Positions 52,455-63,299 of a stretch of 64,000 nt of DNA are shown in pieces. The notes beneath the pieces were generated by a model, which was not told the origin of the DNA, made no database searches, and was given only the letters and a program-made list of their open reading frames with translations. The stretch spans positions 62,001 through 126,000 of the forward strand of contig JBAJFG010000085.1 of assembly GCA_037903475.1 (NCBI GenBank), given 5' to 3'. Positions within the stretch are counted from its first letter, which is position 1. The number at the start of each line of letters is the position of its first letter. The translations under genes and the position numbers were made by a program. The stretch is from Ancylostoma caninum (taxonomy: Eukaryota; Nematoda; Chromadorea; Rhabditida; Ancylostomatidae).

Positions 52455-52890
52455 GTGCACACCGAAACGGGGGCAAGTACAGAGTTCAGAATCGAGTAGG
52501 TGTTCAAGTCTTGGTCACGAAAAGAAAACCTGTCTCGTTGGATATCAAGAAAAAATGAAAAACTTCAATTTTATTCACTGAACTACGCGAATTAGTTAGG
52601 AAACATTTGAACGGCGCTTTGCCATGCTACAACTTCAACGCCCTGACTCAACTGCTCCCGAGCCTTGGGAATCTCAGAGATGAGCATGAGTTGCCCCTAT
52701 AGATTACAAATTCTTTGTGACCCAGAGCTTGATTCCTATTACGTGCCTCTTGCCGTAAGTTGAATGCGTCTCTTCGCTCTTCAGCAGCTAGGCTTGGTCG
52801 GATAAATATATGTTTAAAATTAGGTAAATCCCTCAGCCTACGCGCTCTACCCAGGACAGAGAAGTAGTGCGACCTGAAGGGGAGCACCAC

Positions 52891-53050
52891 CTTTGTTAGG
52901 CGGGGCTTTACCTAACCAACAAGTTCTTCTTTCGCACGAACCCAATATTTTGGTGAAGAAATCGTGTTATTGGTGTGCACTAATGTGTTCGATTCCAATC
53001 CTTTATTCTTGAACATGATGTATGTGCAATTTTTCTTTGCTACTACATAT
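52891..53050. other. 3' UTR region of the bHLH gene
   Basis: Lies between the bHLH stop and the CR1 fragment; holds the poly(A) signal at 53002-53007. Confidence 0.4.
53002..53007 (-). terminator. Poly(A) signal of the bHLH gene
   Basis: AATAAA on the - strand about 45 bases after the bHLH stop. Another AATAAA overlaps the stop codon itself (53050-53055). Confidence 0.5.
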
Positions 53051-53201
53051 TTATTCGAATGAGAGCAATTTATGCAGAAAACTAATATACGAAATAGATA
53101 ATCGGAGGATTTCAATTTTGGATAGCTTCTTCTCGACCGGTAGTGTAGGTAGCAACGAACGGAGCTGTGCAAATGCCATGTTGAACGACTCCACTCTGAT
53201 C
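53051..53201 (-). CDS. hlh-15: HEN/NHLH-type bHLH transcription factor, last coding exon
   Basis: On the - strand the exon encodes 49 residues and a stop: [20 protein letters not shown], then [20 protein letters not shown], then FLHKLLSFE. This is the end of the basic region plus helix 1, loop and helix 2 of a bHLH domain. The combination IRVExFNxAF with [19 protein letters not shown] is specific to the HEN/NHLH family, whose C. elegans member is HLH-15, a small neuronal factor ending soon after helix 2, as here. The likely acceptor is ttcttgaag at the right end, in phase so the preceding Arg codon is split; an in-frame TGA stands just upstream, so an intron is required. I searched the rest of the window for the basic-region exon (RRRATAxYRxxHATRE type) and did not find it. 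The longest open frame here is in another frame, so the exon is easy to miss. Confidence 0.88.
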
Positions 53202-53745
53202 CTTCAAGAACATTAATAACAACATCTCCGAAGTTTGATGCGTCACTTTGAAATCATCAGAAACTTCACAAATTGAATGAGGCGTTCAAAAATAATCCGT
53301 GATTACTTGAAAGTACTCTATATGTGTTCAGTATCCTTAGCGCAAGCCCTAGGGGTATCAGCGTAGAGTGAGGCTCAGGTTAACGAAAGAAGGACGAAAA
53401 CTAGTTTCTTAACAGCTGATGCCAAAGTGTTTTGCTTTCTCCTTTTCACATAATTCTTCAAACATGACACAATCTATTCGTGGGAATAGACCTCACGAAT
53501 GGGCTGCTTTCTTAAAAAGTTTGGCCAAGAAAGGAAAGGTAATTGACAAATAAAAGGTGGACCATAAGTTACTGCATAATGGTCGCTCGATTGTTTCTCA
53601 GCCACAATCCATGCTTTTCGTGCTACGTTCTCTTTCGAATGGAGGAAGGTTCCAAGTATTCTCAAGTTAGGACTGAGTTTTGAAGGATTTCAAAGGAGTC
53701 CTCAACTCTGGAGCAGTTACCCTTGAAACACACTCCAAATACTCC

Positions 53746-53821
53746 AATTAATAGGTGGGTCAATTTAATTAACGGCATTTATCAACAAGGCCGTCAATTA
53801 AATTGACCCCACCTATTAATT
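53746..53821. repeat. 30-bp inverted repeat (hairpin)
   Basis: Arms 53746-53775 (aattaataggtgggtcaatt...) and 53791-53821, differing by one gap and one mismatch, around a 15-bp loop. Probably a tiny MITE or hairpin; lies just upstream of the bHLH exon in its presumed intron. Confidence 0.7.
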
Positions 53822-55264
53822 GGGAATAAACGGCATAAATTGCACACTTTCGGGTTCAATAACGATAGCATGCGCCGTTGGCGGCATACGTACAGACTCA
53901 TTGACTTTACCTCGAACAGCACCTTACAGTTTCCACAATACTCACTGAAAGATTTCACTCGTAGTTACTTCCAACTACCCGTACTTAAGCATCCAATCGG
54001 TTAATACCATCAGATTCAAATGAACTTCAGATTTCTACCATTGTTTACGAACAAATATATTCGACCTGTCAGTCAACGCAATCTAATTGAATACTCCTAG
54101 ATCCTCACTTATTCCCATTCTTTTTCTACCTTCGTTGGTCGGTCATCAAGTTGATGGAATCTCTTAAATCATCATATTTTTCTTTTCGACCAGTTGGTCG
54201 CACCGTCAAAACTGACGGCATCTTGTACATTTCCTCCTTCCAATTATCCAATTTATTCTTATCCGACCAAGCGATCGGTATTACCAAACTGAAGGAAGTT
54301 CTTGAATTCTATTCAATTTTGATCCCTCCCTCTTCGTCATTAACTTCATCACCAACAACAAATCAAATCAAATATAACCTTTTATCTTCATTTGTATATA
54401 GTCTATAACTAATCTAGCTGTTGGGACTTTCAAGTTATTATTTATGCCTATAAATAAATCTAGCTGTTGGGACTTTCAAGTTATTATTTATGCCTATAAA
54501 TATAAATTCACAAAATTTTTATTCTCAATACATGGTTATTATTCAATTAAAAACAAATATAAAAATAGAAATAAAAATAAATAAACTCAAACGCAATTAC
54601 AATAGCTAGTAATTTATCCTTATTCCCACTTCGTTATTTGAAAACGATTTTACTACCGTTCCAAAAAATTTTACTACTCCCTTTACAACTTTACCCTACG
54701 TTTCCTTCCTCCCAACCCATTTCTTACGTTAACTCCCCCCCCCCCGTCATTTTTTTCCATCATTTATACTAAAGCGACCTATCCCTAATCAATAGAGGCT
54801 CTTTTGATGGGGTTAAACAAGTGTTGGCTGGTAGGAAGAGAAGACCAGCGCCTCCAAAAGGGTCTACAAATTCACAAATCGACATCTTCTTGATCACCGA
54901 AATGTGAAAGCATAGAAAACGCATTCATTCGCCAAAAAAATCGCAGAGATGAAAATACGTGCAAAGCGCACTTATTTAGTGAAAATAAAAAACCTAGTAC
55001 TACAGACGTTCCAATGCCTTTTTCCCCTTACTGACGAGTGCAGAAAAGGCATATTCCAATGTTTAAAATACGTATAAGGGTAATGCACGAAACGGAGTCT
55101 AGACATACATGTAGAATAATAAAAACTTCAAAGTTCTAAAAACAATAAGATCAAAACTTTCTCTTCTTTTGGTTAGTGATGATGAACGGTTTGATGTGAA
55201 AACTACTCCGAGAGCTTGCTGTTTTTTCGTCCCTAAGGATAGCGAACTTTCAGTCTAGTCTGTC
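53822..55264. other. AT-rich stretch, presumed intron of the bHLH gene
   Basis: No gene recognised. The + frame 54151-54408 (85 aa) is composition-driven in look. Contains a 46-bp tandem duplication and a C10 run near 54735. Confidence 0.3.
54411..54502. repeat. 46-bp tandem duplication
   Basis: Two identical units starting aatctagctgttgggacttt at 54411 and 54457. Confidence 0.85.
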
Positions 55265-55985
55265 CTATTTAAAAGTGTCTCGTGGAGAGTTTGTTCGTGC
55301 TTCAGGGTTGTTGGCCAACATTCCGCTCCATACAATGCCACAGGTCGTACCGCTATGCGATATATCTTCGAATCCAACTTCAGCGACTTCTTCCTATCGC
55401 ATATACATAACTGCTGGTACCTGCCTCCACTTAGTCCATGCGGCGTTTGCTCGACATTCAGCTTCAGCTAGAGTGCTACCGTCAGCTGAGATCCGTGATC
55501 CTAGATACTTGAAAACATGGACTCTCGGATGATCGGTATCATCGACAAGGATTGTACCGGGGTTTGCTCTCCACACTCAACATACTCTGTCTTCTTGATG
55601 TTGAGCCTCATCCCGTACTGTTAGCCGGTCTTTCCAAGCCTACACCTTCTGCTGGAGTTTCTTCCTTGTACTCGCGGCAATCATCACATCGTCTGCATAG
55701 AGGAGTGTGCACGGTGCTGATGATTGGAGATCGCTTGATATCGCGTCCATGCAGAGGATGAGTAGCAGAGGGGAGAATGCAGAGCGTTGATGAACTCCCA
55801 CACAAACTCCACACGGTGGGATGTTCCTGCAGCACATTTGACCGAGCTCATGGCATTCCTGTAGAGAAGGTGAGTCCATCTCACGTATTCCTCCGAGATC
55901 TCGTGAGCGCGTAGCGACAGCCAGCTCAGCTCATACGAAACCTTGTTGGAGAATTTTTCGAGATCAAAAAAGGCTATGCGCACAG
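55265..55985 (-). mobile_element. Decayed RTE LINE fragment (RT and C-terminal region)
   Basis: On the - strand: IAFFDLEKFSNKVSYE, CVGVHQRSAFSPLLL, catalytic [27 protein letters not shown] and, in another frame, ALYGAECWPTT. These align in order with family 2 at 29134-32387 and include the segment deleted from that copy. Frameshifts separate the blocks. Confidence 0.85.
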
Positions 55986-56866
55986 CTTACCTGCGAACAT
56001 AAAAGAGTACACAATTTTTTATGGGGTCATTGAAGTCCAGCAATACCTCCTCTCGTTTCGATGAGATGTAAACAAAACCTACTCGCAATGTGTACTTTTC
56101 TTCGTGTAGATTAGACTCAAAGAGAAAGGACAATGAACGATGTTTTGTGGAAACAGGTCCCGCCAATCTGCAGAGTGCCGCAGGAAGAAGCAAGACAACT
56201 TTGTTGCCCGAAACTGACAAAAAATAAATGATAAAGCTGACAAATGATGAAGTATGAACTTCATCTTCGGAGGCCTGAAAACGACTCAAGATGACATTAA
56301 ATTGCGAACTAGCTCATCAAATGCTTCCTATCCTAGTGCGTTGGACTCCCGTTAGTCTAAACACTGGGAGATCTAAAGCCAAGGCTGCACTTATCACGTG
56401 CTACATAAATTGGGCTTAGATGTTCGTTCGCACCAGCACTAGCAAGAGACCGCTGCAAGCAAGCGGTACGCTGACTACTGAGTTACTCCAATGTTGCCAG
56501 TGAAGCATGGGCTAGCAAAGAATTGCTTACTATTCTGAATGTTACTATTTGGCAAAGATTGCTTCTGGGCAAAAAAAAACACAGTACTTAGGCATTTGCG
56601 TTTGAAAATTAGCCACTCCTCTTCCCAGGAAGAAATCGTGACATCAACCACACAGCGGCGAATTTTGTACACATTGTAACAAGCCTTTGTGCTGAAAAAC
56701 TGAAAATCTGCCATTTTTGGGCAAAGAAAATTGCGAGCTCTCTGGATAATTTACCCATCAAACGGTCTGCCGTCATTTTCCACTTGAAATACTGCTAAAA
56801 TGTGAATCTCTCCACTAAAGGCAAGTGCAATTTTTCAAGTTCGACCCCATTTAGTGGGAGGGTTAA
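55986..56866. other. Stretch without a recognised feature
   Basis: Short - strand frames (55987-56289, 56475-56714) without motifs. Confidence 0.3.
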
Positions 56867-57305
56867 AGGCAGCAAGAGCCGAAATCCTCGACTCCGAGCT
56901 GAGGTGCGCGTCGTGAGATACGGACTCAGCACATCATAAATGTGAAACGAACCCGAACCATAATGGCTTACCTGCAGAGAAAATGAAAACGTCGTCACGA
57001 ACACGCCTAGCCGAGTTTGCGTGGGTACTAGTTTTCCTTGGCGCTAAAGCCGTTGCAGCGCGTGGTTCGGCGCAAAGGTAGTACGAAATGCGTTCAATTC
57101 ACAGGGTTTCGTGGCGGGACGCACACTCGACATCGGAACACTCGTCCACGCGCGAACACGGCTAGGCGTGTTCGCGACGACAGTTGCAGTTTCTTTGCTG
57201 GTAAGCCATCATTGTCTGTATTCGTTTCACATTTATGATGTGCTGAGTCTGTACTTCACCACGTGCACCTCAGCTCGGAGTCGAGAATTTCGGCTCTTGC
57301 TGCCT
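56867..57305. repeat. TTAA-flanked foldback MITE, copy 3
   Basis: 439 bp, same ends (AGGCAGCAAGAGCC) and body as copies at 6036 and 9586; left flank TTAA (56863-56866), right flank TTGA (57306-57309). Confidence 0.85.
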
Positions 57306-57499
57306 TTGAGGCAAGTGAGGAACTCTTTGAAATATTTGGGTAAAACTTAGAGGCATTAAGAGACTGAGGTACTAAATGTAGAAAAATGTCCAAGTAACTT
57401 TTTAGCTCACAAAAATTCACCCTGAAAGAAATTATACAAAAAAACCACGAATCCCGTGGATACCGTTAATCTCGTGTAAATTTCCACTTTCTGAGAAGT

Positions 57500-57575
57500 G
57501 TAGATGACCTAGTGGTCCAAAGGACAGATCTGGAACACCAGTTCCCTTCGCGGTTTCAGGTTCGACCCTCACCTC
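57500..57575 (+). ncRNA. tRNA-like Pol III promoter unit, possible SINE head
   Basis: gacctagtggtccaaagg (57505-57522) resembles an A box and GGTTCGACCCT (57559-57569) a B box, about 40 bases apart, as in tRNAs and tRNA-derived SINEs. The cloverleaf ends do not pair convincingly, so a working tRNA is unlikely. Weak evidence. Confidence 0.3.
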
Positions 57576-57879
57576 CCGTATTTGGGCGACAGGCCGGCAC
57601 GCGAATGCCCCACGTCATATCCTCTGATCGATGGCGAAAAATGACTCCAAGAGACGACTACGGCGTCCACGGGAGTCGACGCGTACTTGCGAGGCCCGCT
57701 GAATGTGAGAAGTATGCGAGGTTCGTGGATGCTTCGCGAAAGGAAGCATCCACGGGCAAGCGGGGTGGGCTGTTTAGGATGAAAACGTAACCAAGACTTG
57801 CATTGTGCCTTCGATCATCTGCACGTTGATATTACGCTATCGAGCTTGGCAAGACTAAACCAGGTCGCCGAGGAGCTGA

Positions 57880-58215
57880 TTAGACAAGGGTGGCTATGGA
57901 GGGGTGAAGTGAAGATGCAGAGAAGAAATGTTTCTACCACGTATTCATCGATGACAAGAGGGACTACAACTGGCAGAAATACTCAGAAGCGAACAGGGCG
58001 GCAAAGAAAGCTGTGACCGGCAGGAAGACTGAGCACTATTAGAATGCTAATAAGAAGCCAGACCTCAAAGATGGCGGAGAAGGATTTATCCACCGCCTGA
58101 CAAGGTCTTACCAGCAGCAGACGGAATACGTCGAAAAGAACAATGTCAATTTTTAGGAGACCTCAAGAAGGCGACGAAAAGGTGATCTGACTACTAAAGC
58201 ACTTTTAGAGGACCA
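57880..58215 (+). mobile_element. Decayed RTE LINE fragment (linker)
   Basis: Across frames on the + strand: EKKCFYHVFIDDKRDYNWQK, YSEANRAAKKAV, IHRLTRSYQQQTEYVEK. These align with the linker of family 2 ([48 protein letters not shown]). Confidence 0.7.
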
Positions 58216-58749
58216 GCCGCGCATCCTTCCTTATCGTAGCGAACCCGCGGCGCCTTTTAAATTGTGAGAAGAACGGAATCAGGTGTGATAATCAGTACCA
58301 TTCTTCTAAAGATTGTGTGGATGTTTCATTCTTTTTGTATGGATTTCCACAATTACTTCAATGTATCCATTTTCCACCATACTCGTTCCGAACTTCAGAT
58401 GCGAATGTGAGTTTCTGTAGTTGTAGAGGTAGAATGTTTCTCAAAGAACTCTTTGGATGATGTTCTTGATGGTCAACGTCTGATGACTGAGTAAATCATT
58501 CTCCTGCGCTGTCCGTGAGCGGCTGCGTCCACGTCCGTGCCGTTGTCTACCACCACTTCTTTCGTTAACTCTTTTCTTACACCATTTTTCCTTGTGGTAA
58601 AAGTAATCACGCGGGGTTAACTGTGCCGTTCGGGGTAACTGTACCCTTATGCTGTCTTTTACGCATCTTTTCGTACCCTCTACTTCTCAAACAATTTCCG
58701 TTGCCAATAACCTGTTACTTTCGATTTTTGGTAGGTCAAGAATTACAGT

Positions 58750-59280
58750 ATGCCTACAAAAACCGTTCGAGCGAGCAAAACTAAGGTAGCTAATACAAAG
58801 TAGGACGCTGTGGACTTTAATAATTTCTCGATGCAGGACCTGATCGCCTTTATCAAGGATGGCAACGGCTACCCAGTTATCGAGACTGCCCTCCAAACAC
58901 CTGCTGCACCTGTTGCAAAAATTCCAATGGAGTTGTCAGCACAGATTGAAGCAGAGACTCGCGCACGAACTATCGTGATCAGCGGTATTGAGGAAGCTGA
59001 TAGTAGGATGCTTCCCTCGCAGCATCAAGCGGATGTTGAGAATAAAGTGACCGAAGCCCTTGATGTTCTCAATGTCCAGTGCCGACCCTCCGACATTTTT
59101 CGCATAGGGGGAATGGACAACTCTCGACTGCGTTTTGTCAAAGTTGTGCTCACATCAACAAACCATTGGCGCATAGCTCTTGCCAACGCGCGATTGCTGC
59201 GGTCAAGCATGTTTTCCAGTGTTTACATCAGGAGGAGCATGTCATCTGAGGAGAGCAAGCGCGAGTTCGAATTACGGTAA
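58750..59280 (+). pseudogene. CR1-like LINE ORF1, broken
   Basis: Starts MPTKTVRASKTKVANTK, then a TAG (58801-58803), then the same frame to 59280. Contains a coiled-coil-poor N-terminus and the RNA-binding-type region RTIVISGIEEADSR, DIFRIGG, RFVKVVL, VYIRRSMSSEE common to CR1/L2 ORF1 proteins. The TAA at its end replaces a Gln codon; similarity continues (ARDLNLKANVSGSY). Confidence 0.78.
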
Positions 59281-59469
59281 CAGGCGCGGGACCTCAATCT
59301 AAAGGCGAACGTGAGTGGGTCGTATTCCACGGCGAACTTAAGCGCATTTCCGACCTTCCTAAGAGTTCGGGAAACGCCTAAATTCGCAGGGTAGGACTGG
59401 AGATCTGACATGTTTTCTCTTTGATGCTCGAAGTTTTAAGTCAACAAACTGCATCACATACAATCACTT

Positions 59470-59844
59470 TTGGCTTTAAATAAACCTGATTTCGTTTTTG
59501 TCTGTGAAACTTGGTCAACACCAAAAATATTAGACTCTGAAATTGTAGGTAGCCTGCCGTATTGCGTTTTCCGTTCCGAAAGAGAAAAAGGAAGGAGAGG
59601 AGGAGTGTGCTGTATTGCTGAATGCTCGTTTGTGGTCCACGCTATTTGCCCTGACGCCTTTTTGAAATCAGGTGTCCTATACACCGATATCCTCAGTCCC
59701 AACAAAGTCTCTTTCACTCACTTTATTGTTGTGTACCTCCCTCCAAACTCAACTGCAGCAGATGATGATCAACTCATTGAAACTTTGATTGAACTCTCTT
59801 CAGTACGAACAACAACGATCATCTTGGGTGATTTTAATCTATAA
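59470..59844 (+). pseudogene. CR1-like LINE endonuclease fragment
   Basis: NKPDFVFVCETWSTPKILD (catalytic Glu), GGVCCIAE, FIVVYLPPNS, IILGDFNL (catalytic Asp/Asn) are APE blocks of the CR1 group. A stop follows GDFNL; the usual HG..R and SDH blocks are lost. Confidence 0.82.
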
Positions 59845-59940
59845 ATTGGCTGGCATAAACTGATGGGGCTCAATTCAAAAAATAAATTGAAAGCCCGGCT
59901 CAGAGAATTTGATTTACTACAACTATTACATATGGACCTT

Positions 59941-61248
59941 CCACGAGTCTTACAAAACTAATTTTAGCCACTTTCATCGCTGATTTCGCTGAAGGCTTAT
60001 TTGTTGCGGGCTGCTTGATTTATCATCCATTTCATGTGATTTATTGCAGTTTATCTAGTATATCTTTTCACTCGATTTTGAGACAATCACTCTTCCTTAA
60101 TATGATATTTCCTACTACCACTACAAATTGGCTTATTGCTTGGGAGTTTACCTCTCGTAAGATCTATATTAATACGAGGGTGTAAATTTATTCTCCAAAA
60201 GCGGTATACTTGATGGTGTTTCTTGGTTTTGCACAACACCTATAACCTGGGCGATTCGCAGCACTTTGTTCGAGCACCAGGGAAGTGGGTATTTGGGTAG
60301 CTGAAAGAGGTTTTACCCGCCGGGGTACGCATGGAAATTGAGACCATTCACTCCGGTGTTACCTGATAGTTTTCGCCTCTCGAGAGTGATGCTGACCACC
60401 ATGGTTATCACGAGCATAGCACCATGGTTATCTTGGGCAGGGACTAGCGAAATCGCTCTTTCTCACAAGCTATACTTTGTGCCTCCACCAAGCAACGCTT
60501 CAGGGAGCTTATCGTTTAGATTTCATTCCCACTTACTCCCGAGGTAAACAGCCTACAGCATCATCCCATAAACTGGCTCTGTACCTTGCTACCTAACCAG
60601 TGTTTGTCAATCTGTTTGTTTTATGCAGGCATTAACTGAGGACTTGTTGTAAGTAAACGAATGCAAATGTAGGCCTGATTAAAAGATGTGTTGATAAAAT
60701 GGAGTTATACTGACCAGATATAACAAGCTATAAGCCTTTCTAAAGGGAAACCTAGTGCGGCCTATACGGTGCAACACAATAGTCTTCATACGTAACCGGT
60801 TTCGGGGCTTGAACTAGACCGGAAGTATGGCTTCCTTGGCTTCCCTGGGTATAGCACCCTTTCATCGGTAGTTCCCAAGAAAGGTGTCAAAATAATGTGG
60901 ACATTAAAGTCTCAAGGGAAAAATGGGAGAGATGGAAAAGGATATGATTGAGGCTAAAGAAGTGAGTGCCGCAGAGAAGTCCAAGAAAGTATATGAACAA
61001 TTATGCCGAGAGAGTCTAACGCTTGCTCACCTAGAATTGAATTCACATTATTTCCTGCCCGCGCCCTGTGTTCTAATACTAAGTAACTTATTTTGTAGAT
61101 CATGTAGAATCGGTAGGTGAACGGGAGTTTCTAGGCGGTGCTTAAGTAAAATAAATGGTTCACATCCCAATGCTAAGCACGAAGCCCTAATTATCGTGTT
61201 CGTGTCCCATCCATTGTGATAAGAAATTACCCTAACTGCATAACTCTA
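59941..61248. other. Stretch without a recognised feature
   Basis: AT-rich on the left; short open frames (60338-60547, 60923-61120) without motifs. Confidence 0.3.
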
Positions 61249-61304
61249 TCTCGAAAGTCCTCATATTCTGATATATCTATGTCAGAATATGAGGACTTTC
61301 GAGA
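61249..61304. repeat. Perfect 23-bp hairpin next to the Penelope-like element
   Basis: Arms 61249-61271 and 61282-61304 (tctcgaaagtcctcatattc...) are perfect inverse copies with a 10-base loop. It lies about 60 bases beyond the last RT coding block, so it would be in the element's 3' region. It lacks the CTGATGA and GAAAC cores of a hammerhead ribozyme. Confidence 0.85.
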
Positions 61305-61362
61305 AATAAGCTATATATCTGAGCAGCTCTGTTTATTCGTAGTGCTGTGACAAATGTGTCTG

Positions 61363-63100
61363 TCACCATATGTCGTGGTATGTTGGAAAAAAATTGGGGT
61401 ATCTAAAAACCCTGAAATTATAATCATCCGTTTTGTTGTGGAGGCTGAAGTAAATTTTGTCTGACCCAAGTTTTATTTTTAAGTCTGGGGAGCTAGTTTC
61501 CTTATTACTATCATTAGTTCGTTCTAAAACCAGAGAGAGGTGGTAGATTCCTCTTAAATCATTCTCGAACTTTTCTATGTCTCCCGAAATATGAATAATG
61601 TCGGCTATATATCTGTAGTCCAAATGTATAAACTTTGAATCATCCTATTCCCCGTTATCACTCTATTACGAACAAACTCGTATTCTATTCCAAATGCTAA
61701 TGTGAGGTCTGCTAGCTGCGGACTGCAGGACGCTCCTTATGGTATTCCCTCAACCTGTTCATGTATCATTTCACCAAAACTGACGTAACTTGAATCTAAA
61801 AGTGCATCTATCATGTAATGTATATCCTCAACTCTATAGTATCTGCCTTGCATTGTATCTACATTAGCATAACCTGCTTTACCCTCATGTAATTTAATAT
61901 ATCTATAGTTCTTCATGCAGATAGGAAGTATCTTAGTCATACTCTTTCTTACTAAACTATTTGGAAGGTTAGTAAAAAGGCTGAAAAAACCTGCCGAAAA
62001 TAATCCTAATTCTCTGTCAGGTGTATACAATTCTTCCACTAGTTTCCTGCTGCTATCTATTGCCCAAAAATGCTTTCCAGTGCATTGCCATATTACATAT
62101 TTGCAATAATTCCTAAAATGTCCACGTATATGCGCTAGCACTATTTGCATTGTGTTGGTTAGCGGCTTGATTGAGCCATGCTTGGCTCCGGTTATAAATC
62201 TGAACTTTATCGGTGTCATATGCATTTTGGGGATGGCGTATACTATCGGTATTTCATCGTATCTATTTTCTTCTTTTAAGTTAACCCCAGTTAGTATTCT
62301 ACTGTGCAAAGTACTTACGTCCTCGTCTTTCAGATTTGTGGATATATACGTATTCTCTTCATTATTTACTTGCTCCATTTCTTTTTTAATTCCACTAGCA
62401 TATAACTCCTTACACGTTAAACTAAAATTGGAGTTCGCTTCATCTACCGGTGCAATCACAAAATGTTCATGTAACTCTCTCAATACTTTCTTATTGTATT
62501 CATCCTTGAGTACCTCTTGCTTATCATATAAATTAAAAAATCAAGGTTGGATAGATTTCTTGATGTATCTTTTTATATCAGTAACTAAGTTCTCTTCAAT
62601 CAATCTACTTAGTTTAAGTTTGTGAGTAAGCTTCTTACCTAATACCTTAGCTAGTTCATTGATCAGCTCAATGATGTCCTGTTTACTTACAACATGATGT
62701 GTTCTATATTCCATTCCCGTACCAAATATACCTCTAAGTTGGTTGTCTTTTATTATTCCTAAATTCCCAGTGCAAATGTGTTCTAAATTGTTTTCTATGT
62801 ATTCAGTGTATCTGTAACAAATGCAGCTCCCCGTTCTATCTTCCTAATATCTGTTGTATTTAGTGACCTTAGAAACCTATTGCAGTTGCACAATTTAAGT
62901 CCTATAGGTTGACTGGTCTTGTATCTTATTCTGATCCTAAGTTTTCCTATATTATCTATATTCTGTTTAGATTGTGCAACAGTGCCTCCCATCCCCCTGC
63001 TATTGCAAATTTTGCCTAATTGTAACCTATGGATTATATTTCCTAAATATGGTACTGTAATCGCAATTCCTTCCCTTTTATTTTCCTCTATTTTTACCAC
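61363..63100 (-). pseudogene. Penelope-like reverse transcriptase
   Basis: 63100-62795 holds the pre-RT block (PIGLKLCNCNRFLRSL, NTTDIRKIERG); about 62790-62490 has HICTGNLGIIKDNQLRGIF, the PLE block leading into RT; 62483-61737 has VIAPVDEANSNFSLTCK, PIVYAIPKMHMTPIKFRFI, LGLFSAGFFSLFTNLP and SYVSFGEMIHEQVEGIP; 61623-61363 has the catalytic box as YRYIADIIHISG. The first Asp of YxDD is Ala, and the SxDxxxLFTNLP block has SAGFFSLFTN, losing its Asp as well, so two metal-binding Asp residues are gone. Four or more frames are involved. Confidence 0.88.
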
Positions 63101-63299
63101 AAAACGGAATTGCTACAAGGGCGTAGATCTTATATTTCAATTCAAAAGAAAAATCCTCGAAACTTGGGCTAAAGGTGACGTCAGTAAGCCTATTTACGTC
63201 ATACTTGTTAAGTGTTTCAAAGTATCTCATTAGGTTATTACTACTCCTTTCATTAATGCTCTATATTACTTCTTCTGTTCTATTTTCACACTTAGTTCT

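Larger units (their letters stand above)
49583..52890 (-). mobile_element. CR1-like LINE remains, split by a hAT-like element
   Basis: On the - strand: 52648-52890 is an ORF1 C-terminal piece (FKHIFIRPSLAAEERRDAF, ARNRNQALGHKEFV); about 52463-52560 the endonuclease start (TGFLFVTKTWTP); 49583-50011 the endonuclease end (VYGPSSRSKS, CGYSENIVVLADFN, SFTQHDDFSTRGKNT, NSDHEVVRFLLS). Order and strand fit one element, with a hAT-like insertion at 51648-52454 cutting the endonuclease. The 50012-51400 part has frames I do not recognise and may include other insertions. No RT remains. Confidence 0.75.
58750..59940 (+). mobile_element. CR1-like LINE, 5' part only
   Basis: ORF1 (58750-59280) followed by an APE endonuclease start (about 59440-59940). 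The element stops within the endonuclease, so RT is missing. Each frame is broken. Flanks have no evident duplication. Confidence 0.8.

Noticed and set aside
53464..53665. Upstream bHLH exon in the frame with HSKENVARK
   Set aside because: The phase at the only GT does not match the acceptor at 53202 and the basic-region residues are absent.
61249..61304. Hammerhead ribozyme in the hairpin beside the Penelope-like element
   Set aside because: The conserved CTGATGA and GAAAC cores are missing on both strands.
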